NCBI GenBank assembly: GCA_023402355.1
Contig: JAEXCG010000068.1
Location: forward strand, 1 to 12,099
Origin: Bacillota bacterium
GTDB taxonomy: Bacteria > Bacillota > Clostridia > Christensenellales > Aristaeellaceae
Length of the DNA stretch: 12,099 bases
Direction: 5' to 3'
The notes beneath the pieces were generated by a model that searched no databases, was not told the origin of the DNA, and was given only the letters and a program-made list of their open reading frames with translations. This document shows positions 1-7,703 of the stretch, piece after piece; positions within the stretch are counted from its first letter, which is position 1; each line of letters begins with the position of its first letter. Made by a program: the position numbers and the translations under genes.

Positions 1-969
1 GTCCTCTCCGAATGCCAGCGCGTGCTCGCGGAGGCGAAGAAGGCGAACCGTCAGGTGGTCGTCTGCCACGTGCTGCGCTACACCCCGTTCTTTCAAAAGA
101 TCAAGGAGGTGCTGGACGCCGGGCGCATCGGCGAGGTCGTCTCCGTGATGGCGCTGGAAAACGTCGTCTACTGGCACCAGGCGCACAGCTTCGTGCGCGG
201 CAACTGGCGGCGCGAGGCGGACACCAGCCCCATGATCCTGCAAAAGAGCTGCCACGACCTGGACATCCTGCTCTGGCTGCTGGGCGACCGCTGCCAGCGC
301 GTGTCGTCGTTCGGCTCCCTGCGCCACTTCCGCCCGGAGATGGCGCCCGCGGGCGCGGCCGAGCGCTGCCGCGACTGCAAGGCGCGGGACGGCTGCCCCT
401 ACGACGCGTATAAGATTTACCTCACGAACGAGGAGACGGGCGTGCTCGCCGGCCACACCGGCTGGCCCGCGGACATCGTCGCCATGCACCCGGACGAGGC
501 GCGCATCCGCGCCGCGCTGGAGGACGGCCCCTACGGCCGGTGCGTCTACCACTGCGACAACGACGTGGTCGACCATCAGGTCGTAAACCTCGAGCTCGAG
601 CACGGCCAGACGGTCAGCTTCACCATGTGCGCGTTCACCAAGACCGGCGGGCGCACGCTCAAGATCATGGGCACGCACGGCGACATCCGCGCGGACATGC
701 ACGAGAACACCATCGACGTGGAGCCCTTCGGCGCGCCCAGCGAGCACATCGACGTCCGCACGCTGGCCGAGGACCTCTCCGGCCACGCGGGCGGCGACAT
801 CCGCATGGTCGAGGAGTACCTAGAGATGCTCGCCGCCGGCGGGAAGCCGAGCGGCACGCTCTCCACGCTGGAGGCGTCGGTGGAAAGCCATCTGGCGGCG
901 CTCGCCGCCGAGGAATCCCGAAAGCACGGCGGCCAGGCCGTCGAAATCGCGCCCCTGCGCGTGCTGTAA
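1..969 (+). CDS. Gfo/Idh/MocA-family oxidoreductase, C-terminal part (5' end off the window)
   Basis: The frame is open from base 1 and ends at TAA 967-969, so the gene enters from the left. About 322 residues are visible. The N-terminal Rossmann NAD(P)-binding half, with its EKP catalytic lysine, lies mostly outside. What remains is the end of the nucleotide-binding fold (QVVVCHVLRYTPFF) and the C-terminal sheet domain, with the signature GNWRREADTSP followed by KSCHDLDILLWLLG, which resembles the substrate-pocket His-Asp region of this family. The family oxidises or reduces sugars, inositols and related polyols with NAD(P); the substrate here cannot be told. A CxxCx5C cluster (Cys codons at 367, 376, 394) may bind a metal. 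The membrane-protein gene follows in the same frame after only 3 nt, suggesting co-transcription. Family assignment is firm; specificity is open. Confidence 0.93.
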   Translation, partial: VLSECQRVLAEAKKANRQVVVCHVLRYTPFFQKIKEVLDAGRIGEVVSVMALENVVYWHQAHSFVRGNWRREADTSPMILQKSCHDLDILLWLLGDRCQRVSSFGSLRHFRPEMAPAGAAERCRDCKARDGCPYDAYKIYLTNEETGVLAGHTGWPADIVAMHPDEARIRAALEDGPYGRCVYHCDNDVVDHQVVNLELEHGQTVSFTMCAFTKTGGRTLKIMGTHGDIRADMHENTIDVEPFGAPSEHIDVRTLAEDLSGHAGGDIRMVEEYLEMLAAGGKPSGTLSTLEASVESHLAALAAEESRKHGGQAVEIAPLRVL

Positions 970-972
970 GCG

Positions 973-2256
973 GTGCGGGGAATGAAAAATCGTTTCAGAC
1001 TGCTGGCGACCCCGCTGGGCCTTCTGGCGCAATCCGTCGCGTTCGCGGCGCTGGGCGTCCTGTTCTTCGCCTCGCCCGCCTTCGTCATCCGCTTTTTGCA
1101 CCGCATCCTGCTCGTCGCCGCGCTCGTGAGCGGCGTCCTCTCCATCGGCTCCTACGTGCTCAGCCCCAAGCAGCGCCTGCGAACGACGCTGCTTCGCGGC
1201 CTGCTCTCCCTCGCCGCCGCGTTCGTGCTGCTGTGCTTTCCGCGCACGCTGGGCGCGGGGCTTGGCATGCTCGTGGGCGTCTGGGCGCTTCTCAACGCAT
1301 TCATCTCGCTGGGCTTTTGCGTACAGCTTCTCCTGACGCGCTCTGGGGGCTGGGCCTGGCACCTGCTGGTGGGGCTCGTCACGCTGTTCTTTTCCGCCTT
1401 GCTGATCTTCCGACCCTTCGCGGGGCTGCCCGCCGCCACCTCCGTCTGCGGCGTTTACTTCATCCTCTACGCCGCAGGGTCCCTTCGCGACTTTCTGCGC
1501 GAGGCTTTTTCCTCGGACATCGGCGGCGGCCGCGTCAAGCGCCGCCTGCGCATCGCCCTGCCCGTGCTCGCCACGGCGTTCATCCCCAAGCGCCTCGTCA
1601 CGACGGTCAACGACGTGCTCCGTCCCGCCGCCAAGCCCGACGCCCGCGTCTCGGCCGCGCGCAGGCCGCACCGGCTCGAGGTCTTCTTCCATCTGGGGCA
1701 GCAGGTGGCCGCCGGATTCGGCCACGTGGACATCTGCCTGGACGACACGGTCTATTCCTACGCCTGCTACGACCAGCGCAGCACGCGATTTTTCACGCTG
1801 CTGTCCGACGGGGTGTTCATGCACTGCGAGCGCGAGGCCTACCTCCGCTACAGCACGCAGGTCGAAAAGAAGACGCTCATGGGCTTCGTGATGGCGCTCA
1901 CCGACGAGCAGGCGAAGGCCGTGCGGCAGAAGGCCGACGAGCTGCTCGCCGCCTGCACGCCCTGGGAGCCCCGGCGCGACGTGAAGATTCCCATTTCTCA
2001 GGATTACACCTATCTCATGCGGCGGGAGACGGGCTGCGTATACGGCAAGGTCACCCGCGGCCCCTATCGCAAGTACAACCTGCTGCGCACCAACTGCGTC
2101 GCGCTGGCGGAGCTGCTCGTCGGCGCGGCGGGCATGGACCTTCTGCAGGGCAACGGCATCGTGACGCCCGGCTCCTACCTGCAATACCTGGACAGCCAGC
2201 TCGCCCTGCGCCACAGCGCCGTCATCGAAAAGAACGTGTACCCGGCGGGAAAGTGA
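973..2256 (+). CDS. HdeD/DUF308-like membrane protein fused to a permuted papain-like (NlpC/P60-type) domain
   Basis: This is a 427-residue protein with two parts. Residues about 12-175 form six hydrophobic segments in the short-loop pattern of HdeD/DUF308 membrane proteins. After a basic linker (about 185-232) comes a soluble domain with GFGHVDICLDD (His251) and, about 120 residues later, LRTNCVALAELL (Cys375). A histidine before the cysteine, with the cysteine opening a hydrophobic helix, is the layout of circularly permuted papain-fold enzymes (YiiX, LRAT, DUF4105 and similar), which cleave or form amide or thioester bonds. The substrate is unknown, and the side of the membrane was not determined. 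The start is either GTG 973 or ATG 982; neither has a clear ribosome binding site, so translation may be coupled to the oxidoreductase ending 3 nt earlier. The membrane part is well supported; the enzyme assignment rests on motifs alone. Confidence 0.8.
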   Translation: MRGMKNRFRLLATPLGLLAQSVAFAALGVLFFASPAFVIRFLHRILLVAALVSGVLSIGSYVLSPKQRLRTTLLRGLLSLAAAFVLLCFPRTLGAGLGMLVGVWALLNAFISLGFCVQLLLTRSGGWAWHLLVGLVTLFFSALLIFRPFAGLPAATSVCGVYFILYAAGSLRDFLREAFSSDIGGGRVKRRLRIALPVLATAFIPKRLVTTVNDVLRPAAKPDARVSAARRPHRLEVFFHLGQQVAAGFGHVDICLDDTVYSYACYDQRSTRFFTLLSDGVFMHCEREAYLRYSTQVEKKTLMGFVMALTDEQAKAVRQKADELLAACTPWEPRRDVKIPISQDYTYLMRRETGCVYGKVTRGPYRKYNLLRTNCVALAELLVGAAGMDLLQGNGIVTPGSYLQYLDSQLALRHSAVIEKNVYPAGK

Positions 2257-2275
2257 CCGCCCGGAAGGATAGAAA

Positions 2276-2746
2276 ATGAACGTGACGCTCCATCTCGCGG
2301 GCCCGAAAGACGCGGCGCGCATCTTTGAAATGTAGCGCGAGGCGTTCGCTCCGCTGCTCGCGCGCTACCATGACGACGAAACCAGCCCCGCCGCCGAGCC
2401 GCTGCAAAAGACCGTAGACCGCCTCCTCGACCCCTCCACGGACTTTTACCTGATCTGCGCGGAGGAAATCCCGGTCGGAGCGGCGCGCGTTCTACGTGTC
2501 AACGAAACGGTCTGCCGCCTGGGCCCCCTGTTCGTCCTGCCCGTCTTTCAGGGGCGCGGCGTCGCGCAGGCCGCGCTGCCTCAGCTCGAGGCGCTGTACC
2601 CCCGCGCGCGCCTGTGGCGGCTGGACACGCTGCTGGAGGAAAAAGGAAACTGCCACCTCTACGAAAAGGCGGGCTACCGTCAAACCGGAAGCTGCCGCAA
2701 GGTCAACGATCTCCTAACGCTCGTCGACTATGAAAAGCATCTATGA
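2276..2746 (+). pseudogene. GNAT acetyltransferase interrupted by an amber stop at codon 20
   Basis: ATG 2276 has a good ribosome binding site (AAGGA at 2265-2269, 6 nt spacing). The reading frame runs to TGA 2744-2746 (156 codons) but contains TAG at 2333-2335. Everything after the stop reads as an intact N-acetyltransferase: an AFAPLLARYHDDETSPAAE segment near the N-terminus, the acetyl-CoA loop GPLFVLPVFQGRGVA at about residues 83-96, and the C-terminal LYEKAGY at about 128-134. In this GNAT subfamily the residue before xEAF is usually Gln, so a single CAG-to-TAG change explains the stop. No Met codon lies downstream to rescue translation. Two other genes in the window end in TAG, so recoding of TAG is unlikely. 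It follows the membrane protein by 19 nt and is the last gene before a terminator. A sequencing error cannot be excluded. Confidence 0.8.
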
Positions 2747-2752
2747 ACGCGC

Positions 2753-2787
2753 GAAGGCCGCGGCACACGCCGCGGCCTTCCCTTTTT
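2753..2787 (+). terminator. Intrinsic terminator closing the plus-strand block
   Basis: A perfect 12-bp stem (2753-2764 paired with 2769-2780) with loop ACAC is followed by CC and TTTTT. It starts 6 nt after the GNAT stop codon. The T-run ends at the stop codon of the convergent HD gene (TGA on the minus strand at 2787-2789), so the two transcription units meet here with almost no spacing. On the minus strand the hairpin has no U-tract. Confidence 0.9.
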
Positions 2788-3779
2788 CAATCTTCCGCTT
2801 TCATCCATACGTCGAAGGACTGCGAGAGAAACGCCTCTAGCTCTTCCCTGATCTGCGGTGAAAGGGAGGCAACGCGCCCCCTATTCCGGACGTATGGGTT
2901 AATCCAGCGCCTTTTGGCGTCCACCCGTAGCCATCCCGGCTCATCGGGCGCCTGCCTGCGGACGCGAAGCTTTGAAAGCGCGGCGTACTCCTGCCACGCG
3001 GCTCGCGTCCGTTCGTCTTCGCACAGCTTTTCGATCACCTGCGGCTCGGTGGTGTAGAGGTCCGCCTCGGTCAACACACAAGTCGAAAGCGCCTGCTCAA
3101 GCAAGTCCGCCAGCCGCTGCATGGCGTAACGGTCCTCGTCGTGCACGAAGCGCCGGGAATTCACGAGCGCACCCCGCGCAAACGCCATGGCCTGCCGCTC
3201 ATCCGAAAAGAGCAGTTCCGCGCAGCCTTCCTCGTTTTGCCCCGCACACAGCGCTTCGTAGCACGCGCGGATGCGCGCTTCATCCCACATGCCGTAGCAT
3301 AGGAAATTTCCCAGCGTATATTCCAGCCGATCGGCTGACAGGCGCGGGGCGTCGTTGTCCGCGACCGGGTAAATGTGATAGTCGCTGACTTCCCCCGTCG
3401 TAAGACCGCAGCGTTTCAGCGCCGCCTGAATCGCTTCGGAGGCGTCGATGATCTCCGCCGTGCGCGCCTCCGTCGCCTCCTGACAGAGATGATCTCCCCG
3501 CAGAAAGTCCACCGTGTGCGCGAAGACCGGCGTGCTGATGTCGTGCAGCAGCCCCGCGACGGCCTGCCGCGCATCGCCCGTGAAGTGCCAGACGATCAGC
3601 GCCACGCCGAGGCTGTGCTCGTAACGGTTGTAGGGCAGGCAGGTACGATAGCCCTCAAACTGCGTGTACTCGACGCCGCAGTTCATGCCGACGTGCTTTA
3701 ACCGGCGCATCTCCGGCGCGCGGGCGACCTCCGCGAGAAAGCCGGGCATCTCGTCGTGATAGATTGACAGCAGCCGCAT
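2787..3779 (-). CDS. HD-domain phosphohydrolase
   Basis: This 330-residue protein carries the HD metal-binding signature: RYEHS (His55), LLHDIS (His79-Asp80), FAHTVDF (His88) and a later SADRLEY (Asp150). The layout matches HD phosphohydrolases of the COG1078/dNTPase-like group, which remove phosphate from nucleotides or similar molecules using divalent metal. No signal peptide or membrane segment is seen, so it should be cytoplasmic. The start ATG (3777-3779) has AGGAGG at 3790-3795, inside the end of the upstream GH13 gene, and only 1 nt separates the two genes, implying tight co-expression. The C-terminal half (about 160-330) is helical and charged and matches nothing I recognise. The HD assignment is secure; the substrate is unknown. 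Confidence 0.9.
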   Translation of the reverse strand: MRLLSIYHDEMPGFLAEVARAPEMRRLKHVGMNCGVEYTQFEGYRTCLPYNRYEHSLGVALIVWHFTGDARQAVAGLLHDISTPVFAHTVDFLRGDHLCQEATEARTAEIIDASEAIQAALKRCGLTTGEVSDYHIYPVADNDAPRLSADRLEYTLGNFLCYGMWDEARIRACYEALCAGQNEEGCAELLFSDERQAMAFARGALVNSRRFVHDEDRYAMQRLADLLEQALSTCVLTEADLYTTEPQVIEKLCEDERTRAAWQEYAALSKLRVRRQAPDEPGWLRVDAKRRWINPYVRNRGRVASLSPQIREELEAFLSQSFDVWMKAED

Positions 3780-3780
3780 C

Positions 3781-5535
3781 CTACGCCCCCCTCCTGCCCA
3801 GCACGACGCCCTCGCCCGCGCGCAGGCGAACGCGCACGCAGCCCGCCGCCACGGTGAAGACCCGCTCCGTCAGAAGGTCGCGCAGCTTCTTTTGCCCCGC
3901 AAACGCGCCGGGGAGCGGCAGCATCATGTCGCGCGTGCCCGCGCCCGTGTTCAGCGCGCACAGGAGCGTCTCCCGCTCCGTCTCCCGCCGGTAGCAGTAG
4001 ACGTCTCCCAAGAGCGCGTGCGTGCGGAACGCGCCCTGTCGCAGCACCTCGCTGCCGCTTCGCAGGGCGATGAGCCTGCGGTAATAGGCCAGCAGACGGC
4101 TCTTCCCCACGGCTTCCCAGTCCATGGGACGCCGGCAGTCCGGGTCCGGTCCGCCCTGCATGCCCAGCTCGTCGCCGTAATAGACGATGGGCACGCCGGG
4201 GTGCGTCATCTGAAAGAAGGCCGCCATGCGAAGGCCTCGCTCCCCGCCCACGCCGCGCGAGATCATGCGCGGCGTATCGTGGCTGGAGAGGAAGTTCCAC
4301 AGCACGTCCTGCGTCCGCTGCGGGTAGAGCGCGAGCGCGCGGTTCACGCGCGCGTCGAACTCCGAAAGCGGTATCTCCTTCTCCGCGAAGAAGGCCCACA
4401 TCGCGCGGGAGAGCACGTAGTGCATGGTGCTGTCGAACATGTCGCCCACGCTCAGCCACTCGCGCGAATCGTCCCAGCACTCCGCGACCAGCAGCGCCTC
4501 GGGGTTCACGGACTTCGCCATCCGGCGAAAGTCGCGCCAGAAGTCGGGCCAGACCTCCGGCGACACGTCCAGCCTCCAGCCGTCCACGCCGCAGCTTTCG
4601 AGCCAGTAGCGCCCGACCGCGAGGAAGTAATCCCTGGCGCGCGGGTTTTGAAGGTTCAGCTTGGGCATGTAGCGCCAGTAGCCGAACGTCTGATAGCCGA
4701 TCTCGTAGCGCTCGTCGAAGAAGAACCAGTCGTAAAAGTCCGATTCCTTGCCCTTGGCCTGCGCGTCCTGAAACGGCGCGAAGCCCAGCCCGCAGTGGTT
4801 GAAGACGCCGTCCAGCACGATGCGGATGCCCGCCGCGTGCAGCTCGTCCGTGAGCGCCCGCAGCTCCTCCCGGGTGCCCAGCAGCGGGTCGATCGTGAAG
4901 TAATCGAACGTGTTGTAGCGGTGCGAGGTGTCGGATAGAAAGATGGGCGTCATGTACACGAGCCCCACGCCCAGCTCCTTCAGGTACGGCACCGCCTCCC
5001 GGATGCCCGCGAGGTTCCCGCCAAAGCGGCATTCGTTCTGATAGTTACGGCTCGTCCAGGGCTCGACGCCCTCTTCCGAGCCGCCCGCGCGGCGGAACCT
5101 GTCGGGGAAGATCTGGTACCCCACGCAGCCGCGCGCCCAGCCGGGCTGCTCCTGCGGGGCGTAGGCGTAGGCAAACGGGAAGAGCGCCGGGCCGCCCCTG
5201 GGCATGGCGCTTTCCGGATAGATGCCGTCCTGGTCGATGAAGAACCGCGCGCCGCCGGATTCCAGCCGGAAAAAGTAACGGATGCGCGGGTCGACCGGTG
5301 CGACGACCGCCTCGTACACGTCGTGCAGGCCGTCGCGGAAAGCGAGCGCCATCGACGCCTCCCGAATCGTCTCCATCTCGGGCTTGTCCAGGTAGGCCTG
5401 CGTATACAGGGCCGTCAGCTTTTCCCACTCGTCGCAGCCCACGCGGATGCGCAGGCACACCCGCCCGTCGGGCAGCGCGTGCCGGTACTCCAGCCAGGGC
5501 ATGTGGTAGACCGCCTCCAGGTGAATCGCCTTCAT
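3781..5535 (-). CDS. GH13 alpha-glucan hydrolase (cyclomaltodextrinase/neopullulanase/alpha-glucosidase type), cytoplasmic
   Basis: This is a 584-residue alpha-amylase-family enzyme. An N-terminal beta domain (about 1-125) is typical of the cyclomaltodextrinase/neopullulanase group. The TIM barrel starts near GYQIFPDRF (140-147). All four conserved regions are present: DGVFNH (242-247), GWRLDVS with nucleophile Asp323, VAECWDD with acid/base Glu352, and SSHDTPR with Asp420. A C-terminal beta domain follows. It should hydrolyse alpha-1,4 (possibly alpha-1,6) bonds in maltodextrins or cyclodextrins. There is no signal peptide, so it acts on imported sugars. The start is fixed by AGGAGG (5544-5549), 8 nt from ATG 5533-5535; the stop is TAG. 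It sits 18 nt after the F5/8C-like gene and 1 nt before the HD gene. The family is certain; the preferred substrate and exact subfamily are not. Confidence 0.95.
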   Translation of the reverse strand: MKAIHLEAVYHMPWLEYRHALPDGRVCLRIRVGCDEWEKLTALYTQAYLDKPEMETIREASMALAFRDGLHDVYEAVVAPVDPRIRYFFRLESGGARFFIDQDGIYPESAMPRGGPALFPFAYAYAPQEQPGWARGCVGYQIFPDRFRRAGGSEEGVEPWTSRNYQNECRFGGNLAGIREAVPYLKELGVGLVYMTPIFLSDTSHRYNTFDYFTIDPLLGTREELRALTDELHAAGIRIVLDGVFNHCGLGFAPFQDAQAKGKESDFYDWFFFDERYEIGYQTFGYWRYMPKLNLQNPRARDYFLAVGRYWLESCGVDGWRLDVSPEVWPDFWRDFRRMAKSVNPEALLVAECWDDSREWLSVGDMFDSTMHYVLSRAMWAFFAEKEIPLSEFDARVNRALALYPQRTQDVLWNFLSSHDTPRMISRGVGGERGLRMAAFFQMTHPGVPIVYYGDELGMQGGPDPDCRRPMDWEAVGKSRLLAYYRRLIALRSGSEVLRQGAFRTHALLGDVYCYRRETERETLLCALNTGAGTRDMMLPLPGAFAGQKKLRDLLTERVFTVAAGCVRVRLRAGEGVVLGRRGA

Positions 5536-5553
5536 TCGGGTCGCCTCCTCTGC

Positions 5554-6339
5554 TTACGCGTCGCGGCCGTAGACCTCCCACTCCGTCAGCGCCGGGAAGG
5601 CCGACGGGTCGTCCGACTTTTGCAGGCGCTCCAAGCGCATCCAGGTCACCGTATGCGTGCCCAGCTCCACGCGCTGCCGCTCCGATAGCTGCTGAAGCGC
5701 AAACGTCTTTTCCGTCCCGTCCGAGAGGACGACCGTCGCCTCCGTCCAGTAGGCGTCGTGCGGGAAGTCCGCGCGCAGCGTCAGGGCCATCGAATCCACG
5801 ACCACGGGGCGTCCGAAATCGAGCGTCAGGTAGGCGTCCGTGCGCGCGCCGATGCCCCAGGACTGAAACGGCCATTCGCCGTGGCTGTGGTTGAGGCGCA
5901 TGCCGTCGATGACGTTGCGCGCCGCAAATACGGATTCGCCGCGCGTCTCCACGTTCGCCGTGGCGTGCGGGTAGCACTCCGTATCCCCGCGCTGATCCGC
6001 AGGGTTGAGGGCGACGTTTCGGTAGACCTTCTGCTCCGCCAGCGCGCAGGCGCGCGCGGTGATGACGTGGCGCGTGCCGTCAAACGCCTGCGGCGGGAAC
6101 TGGAGCCGTCCCTCGCCCTGCTCGATGCGGTAGGTCATGCGGCCCTCCGGCATGTAGACGTTTGCCTCGGCGATCGCCTGATCCACCTTTACCGCGCCGT
6201 AGCGGCAGCCCTCGTCGAGCGTGATCACCAGGTAGTCGCCCGCCTGATACAACCCTTCATAAAAGAGCGAAACCTCCTGCGCGTGCTCGGCGCGCGCAAG
6301 GCATTGCTGCTCTGCATTGAACACTTGAATCTTGGGCAT
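5554..6339 (-). CDS. F5/8C (discoidin)-like domain protein, cytoplasmic
   Basis: This is a 261-residue protein starting at ATG 6337-6339. A strong ribosome binding site (AGGAGG at 6348-6353, 8 nt spacing) selects this start over an in-frame ATG 57 nt upstream that would add 19 residues and lacks a comparable site. The C-terminal part (about 108-258) has the order of a coagulation-factor 5/8 type C galactose-binding fold: NVALNP, ATANV, ARNVIDG, a Trp-rich stretch, AYLTLDFGRPVVVDSMAL, and a closing LTEWEVYG strand. Such domains usually bind carbohydrate and are normally secreted, but no signal peptide is seen here. The N-terminal part (1-105) is not recognised. It lies between the transporter and the GH13 gene and may bind the imported sugar or assist the enzyme; that role is inference. 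Confidence 0.82.
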   Translation of the reverse strand: MPKIQVFNAEQQCLARAEHAQEVSLFYEGLYQAGDYLVITLDEGCRYGAVKVDQAIAEANVYMPEGRMTYRIEQGEGRLQFPPQAFDGTRHVITARACALAEQKVYRNVALNPADQRGDTECYPHATANVETRGESVFAARNVIDGMRLNHSHGEWPFQSWGIGARTDAYLTLDFGRPVVVDSMALTLRADFPHDAYWTEATVVLSDGTEKTFALQQLSERQRVELGTHTVTWMRLERLQKSDDPSAFPALTEWEVYGRDA

Positions 6340-6399
6340 CGATTCCACCTCCTCAAAAGATGGCTTAACGGTATCACAAATCCCCTCGGATTGCAAGTC

Positions 6400-7581
6400 C
6401 TACGTCCGATTGGACCGCAGGGCGGCGAGCGAGAGCAGCAGCGCGACGGGGAACACGACCGCCGCCAGCAGGCCCATGCGCAGGTTCTCGCCCATCGCCG
6501 CGGAGACGACGCCCACGACCGCCGGACCTGCGCTGCATCCCAGGTCGCCCGCCAGCGCCAGCAGGGCGAAGAGCGCCGTGCCACCCCGGCGCAGGGCCTT
6601 GGCCGCCATGGAAAACGTGCCCGGCCAGAGGATGCCGACCGAAAGCCCGCACAGCGCGCAGCTCGCAAGGCCGAGCAGCGCGTTTTGAGTGAGCGACGCG
6701 CACAGATAGCTCAGGATGCACAGCACGGCGCTTCCCGCCATGAAAAGACGCAGGCTGATGCGCTCGCTGAAGGCGGCGTACAGCGCGCGGGCCGTGCCCA
6801 TGCACAGCGCGAACGACAGCGGCCCCGCGAGGTCGCCCACCGTCTTGGAGACGCCCAGCGCGCCTTCCGCGAACGCGGAGGCCCACTGGCTCATCCCCTG
6901 TTCGGACGCGCCCGCGCAGACCATCAGCAGCCCCAGCACCCAAAACGTCTTTTCCCGAAAGAGCGAGCGCAGGGTCATGCCCTCGCCCTCCTCCACCAGG
7001 CTCGCGATGGGCACGCGCGCGAAGTACAGCGCGTTGAGCAGGGGCACGGCGGCCCAGACGCAGGCGAGCGCCCGCCAGTTCTCGATGCCCACGCTCAGAA
7101 AGAACGCGGTCGACGCGAGCACGACGAACACGTGTCCCCAGCAGTAAAAGGAGTGCAGCAGGCTCATGGCCGCCTCCTTGCGCTCCGTGGGGCAGGCCTC
7201 CACGATGGGGCTGATGAGCACCTCGATCAGCCCGCCGCCGATGGCGTAGCAGATGACCGAAAGCAAAAGGCCCGCGTAAGGATCGGGCAGCAGCGAGGGC
7301 AGCGCCGCGAGGCCTACGAGCCCCGCGCCCGCAAACAGGTGCGCCGCCACGATGGCCGTGCGGTAGCCGATGCGGTCCACGAAGCGCGCAGCGCTCAGAT
7401 CCACCAGAAGCTGCACCCCGAAGTTCAGCGTCACCAGCAGCGCGATGCGATCCAGCGAGATTCCCATCGTCGTCTGGAACGTCAAAAAGAGCAGCGGCGC
7501 GAAGTTGTTCACGATCGCCTGCGTGATGTACCCGATGTAAGAGGCGTAAAGCGTGTGGTTGTAGCTGTCCCGAATGTGCAT
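6400..7581 (-). CDS. Major facilitator superfamily transporter, likely sugar uptake
   Basis: This 393-residue protein is almost wholly hydrophobic, with about 12 predicted membrane helices in two halves. It opens with SYNHTLYASYIGYITQAIVNNFAPLLF and has the MFS loop-2/3-like ARFVDRIGYRTAIV after helix 2. The general look (short loops, GGGLIEVLISPIVEACP in helix 4) resembles Firmicutes MFS proteins related to sugar symporters such as FucP-like carriers. The start ATG 7579-7581 has GGGGAG at 7591-7596, 9 nt away; the stop is TAG 6400-6402. It is the first gene of the minus-strand operon, 60 nt ahead of the F5/8C-like gene, and divergent from the AraC gene. Import of an oligosaccharide for the cytoplasmic GH13 enzyme is the most economical reading, but the substrate is not shown by sequence. 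Confidence 0.92.
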   Translation of the reverse strand: MHIRDSYNHTLYASYIGYITQAIVNNFAPLLFLTFQTTMGISLDRIALLVTLNFGVQLLVDLSAARFVDRIGYRTAIVAAHLFAGAGLVGLAALPSLLPDPYAGLLLSVICYAIGGGLIEVLISPIVEACPTERKEAAMSLLHSFYCWGHVFVVLASTAFFLSVGIENWRALACVWAAVPLLNALYFARVPIASLVEEGEGMTLRSLFREKTFWVLGLLMVCAGASEQGMSQWASAFAEGALGVSKTVGDLAGPLSFALCMGTARALYAAFSERISLRLFMAGSAVLCILSYLCASLTQNALLGLASCALCGLSVGILWPGTFSMAAKALRRGGTALFALLALAGDLGCSAGPAVVGVVSAAMGENLRMGLLAAVVFPVALLLSLAALRSNRT

Positions 7582-7597
7582 CCGTCATTTCTCCCCA

Positions 7598-7626
7598 TTG
7601 CGTGTTTTTCCGGCATATGGTATCAT
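7598..7626 (+). promoter_or_regulatory. Predicted promoter of the AraC-family regulator gene
   Basis: TTGCGT (7598-7603), a 17-nt spacer and TATCAT (7621-7626) form a reasonable sigma-A promoter, giving a leader of about 70 nt. A TATAAT directly downstream (7627-7632) is an alternative -10, but its -35 would be poor. A pentamer CAATC occurs at 7635-7639 and 7650-7654, both close to the opposing promoter, and could form part of a regulator site; this is weak. Confidence 0.5.
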
Positions 7627-7647
7627 TATAATAGCAATCAAAAGGAA
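7625..7647 (-). promoter_or_regulatory. Predicted promoter of the MFS-F5/8C-GH13-HD operon
   Basis: On the minus strand, TTGTCT (7647-7652) is separated by 16 nt from a perfect TATAAT (7625-7630). Transcription would start near 7618, giving a leader of about 37 nt to the MFS start codon. The -10 overlaps the predicted -10 of the divergent AraC gene. The start and end coordinates are the bounds of the two elements and read right to left. Confidence 0.6.
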
Positions 7648-7703
7648 GACAATCGCACTTTCGGCTCAAATTTTAGCACGATCCTGCCAAGGAGTTGTTT
7701 TCG

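Noticed and set aside
540..2322. Long frames on both strands (540-2279 plus, 820-2322 minus) over the oxidoreductase and membrane-protein genes
   Set aside because: Both are shadows with Arg/Ala-rich composition; the genuine proteins in the other frame have clear domains.
2333..2335. TAG read as glutamine (alternative genetic code) to explain the GNAT stop
   Set aside because: The GH13 and MFS genes both terminate at TAG with normal family C-termini, so TAG acts as a stop in this genome.
6340..6396. Internal promoter (TTGCAA, 17 nt, TACCGT) and an upstream ATG start for the F5/8C-like gene
   Set aside because: The -10 is poor, and the ATG at 6394-6396 lacks the strong ribosome binding site that marks the start at 6339.
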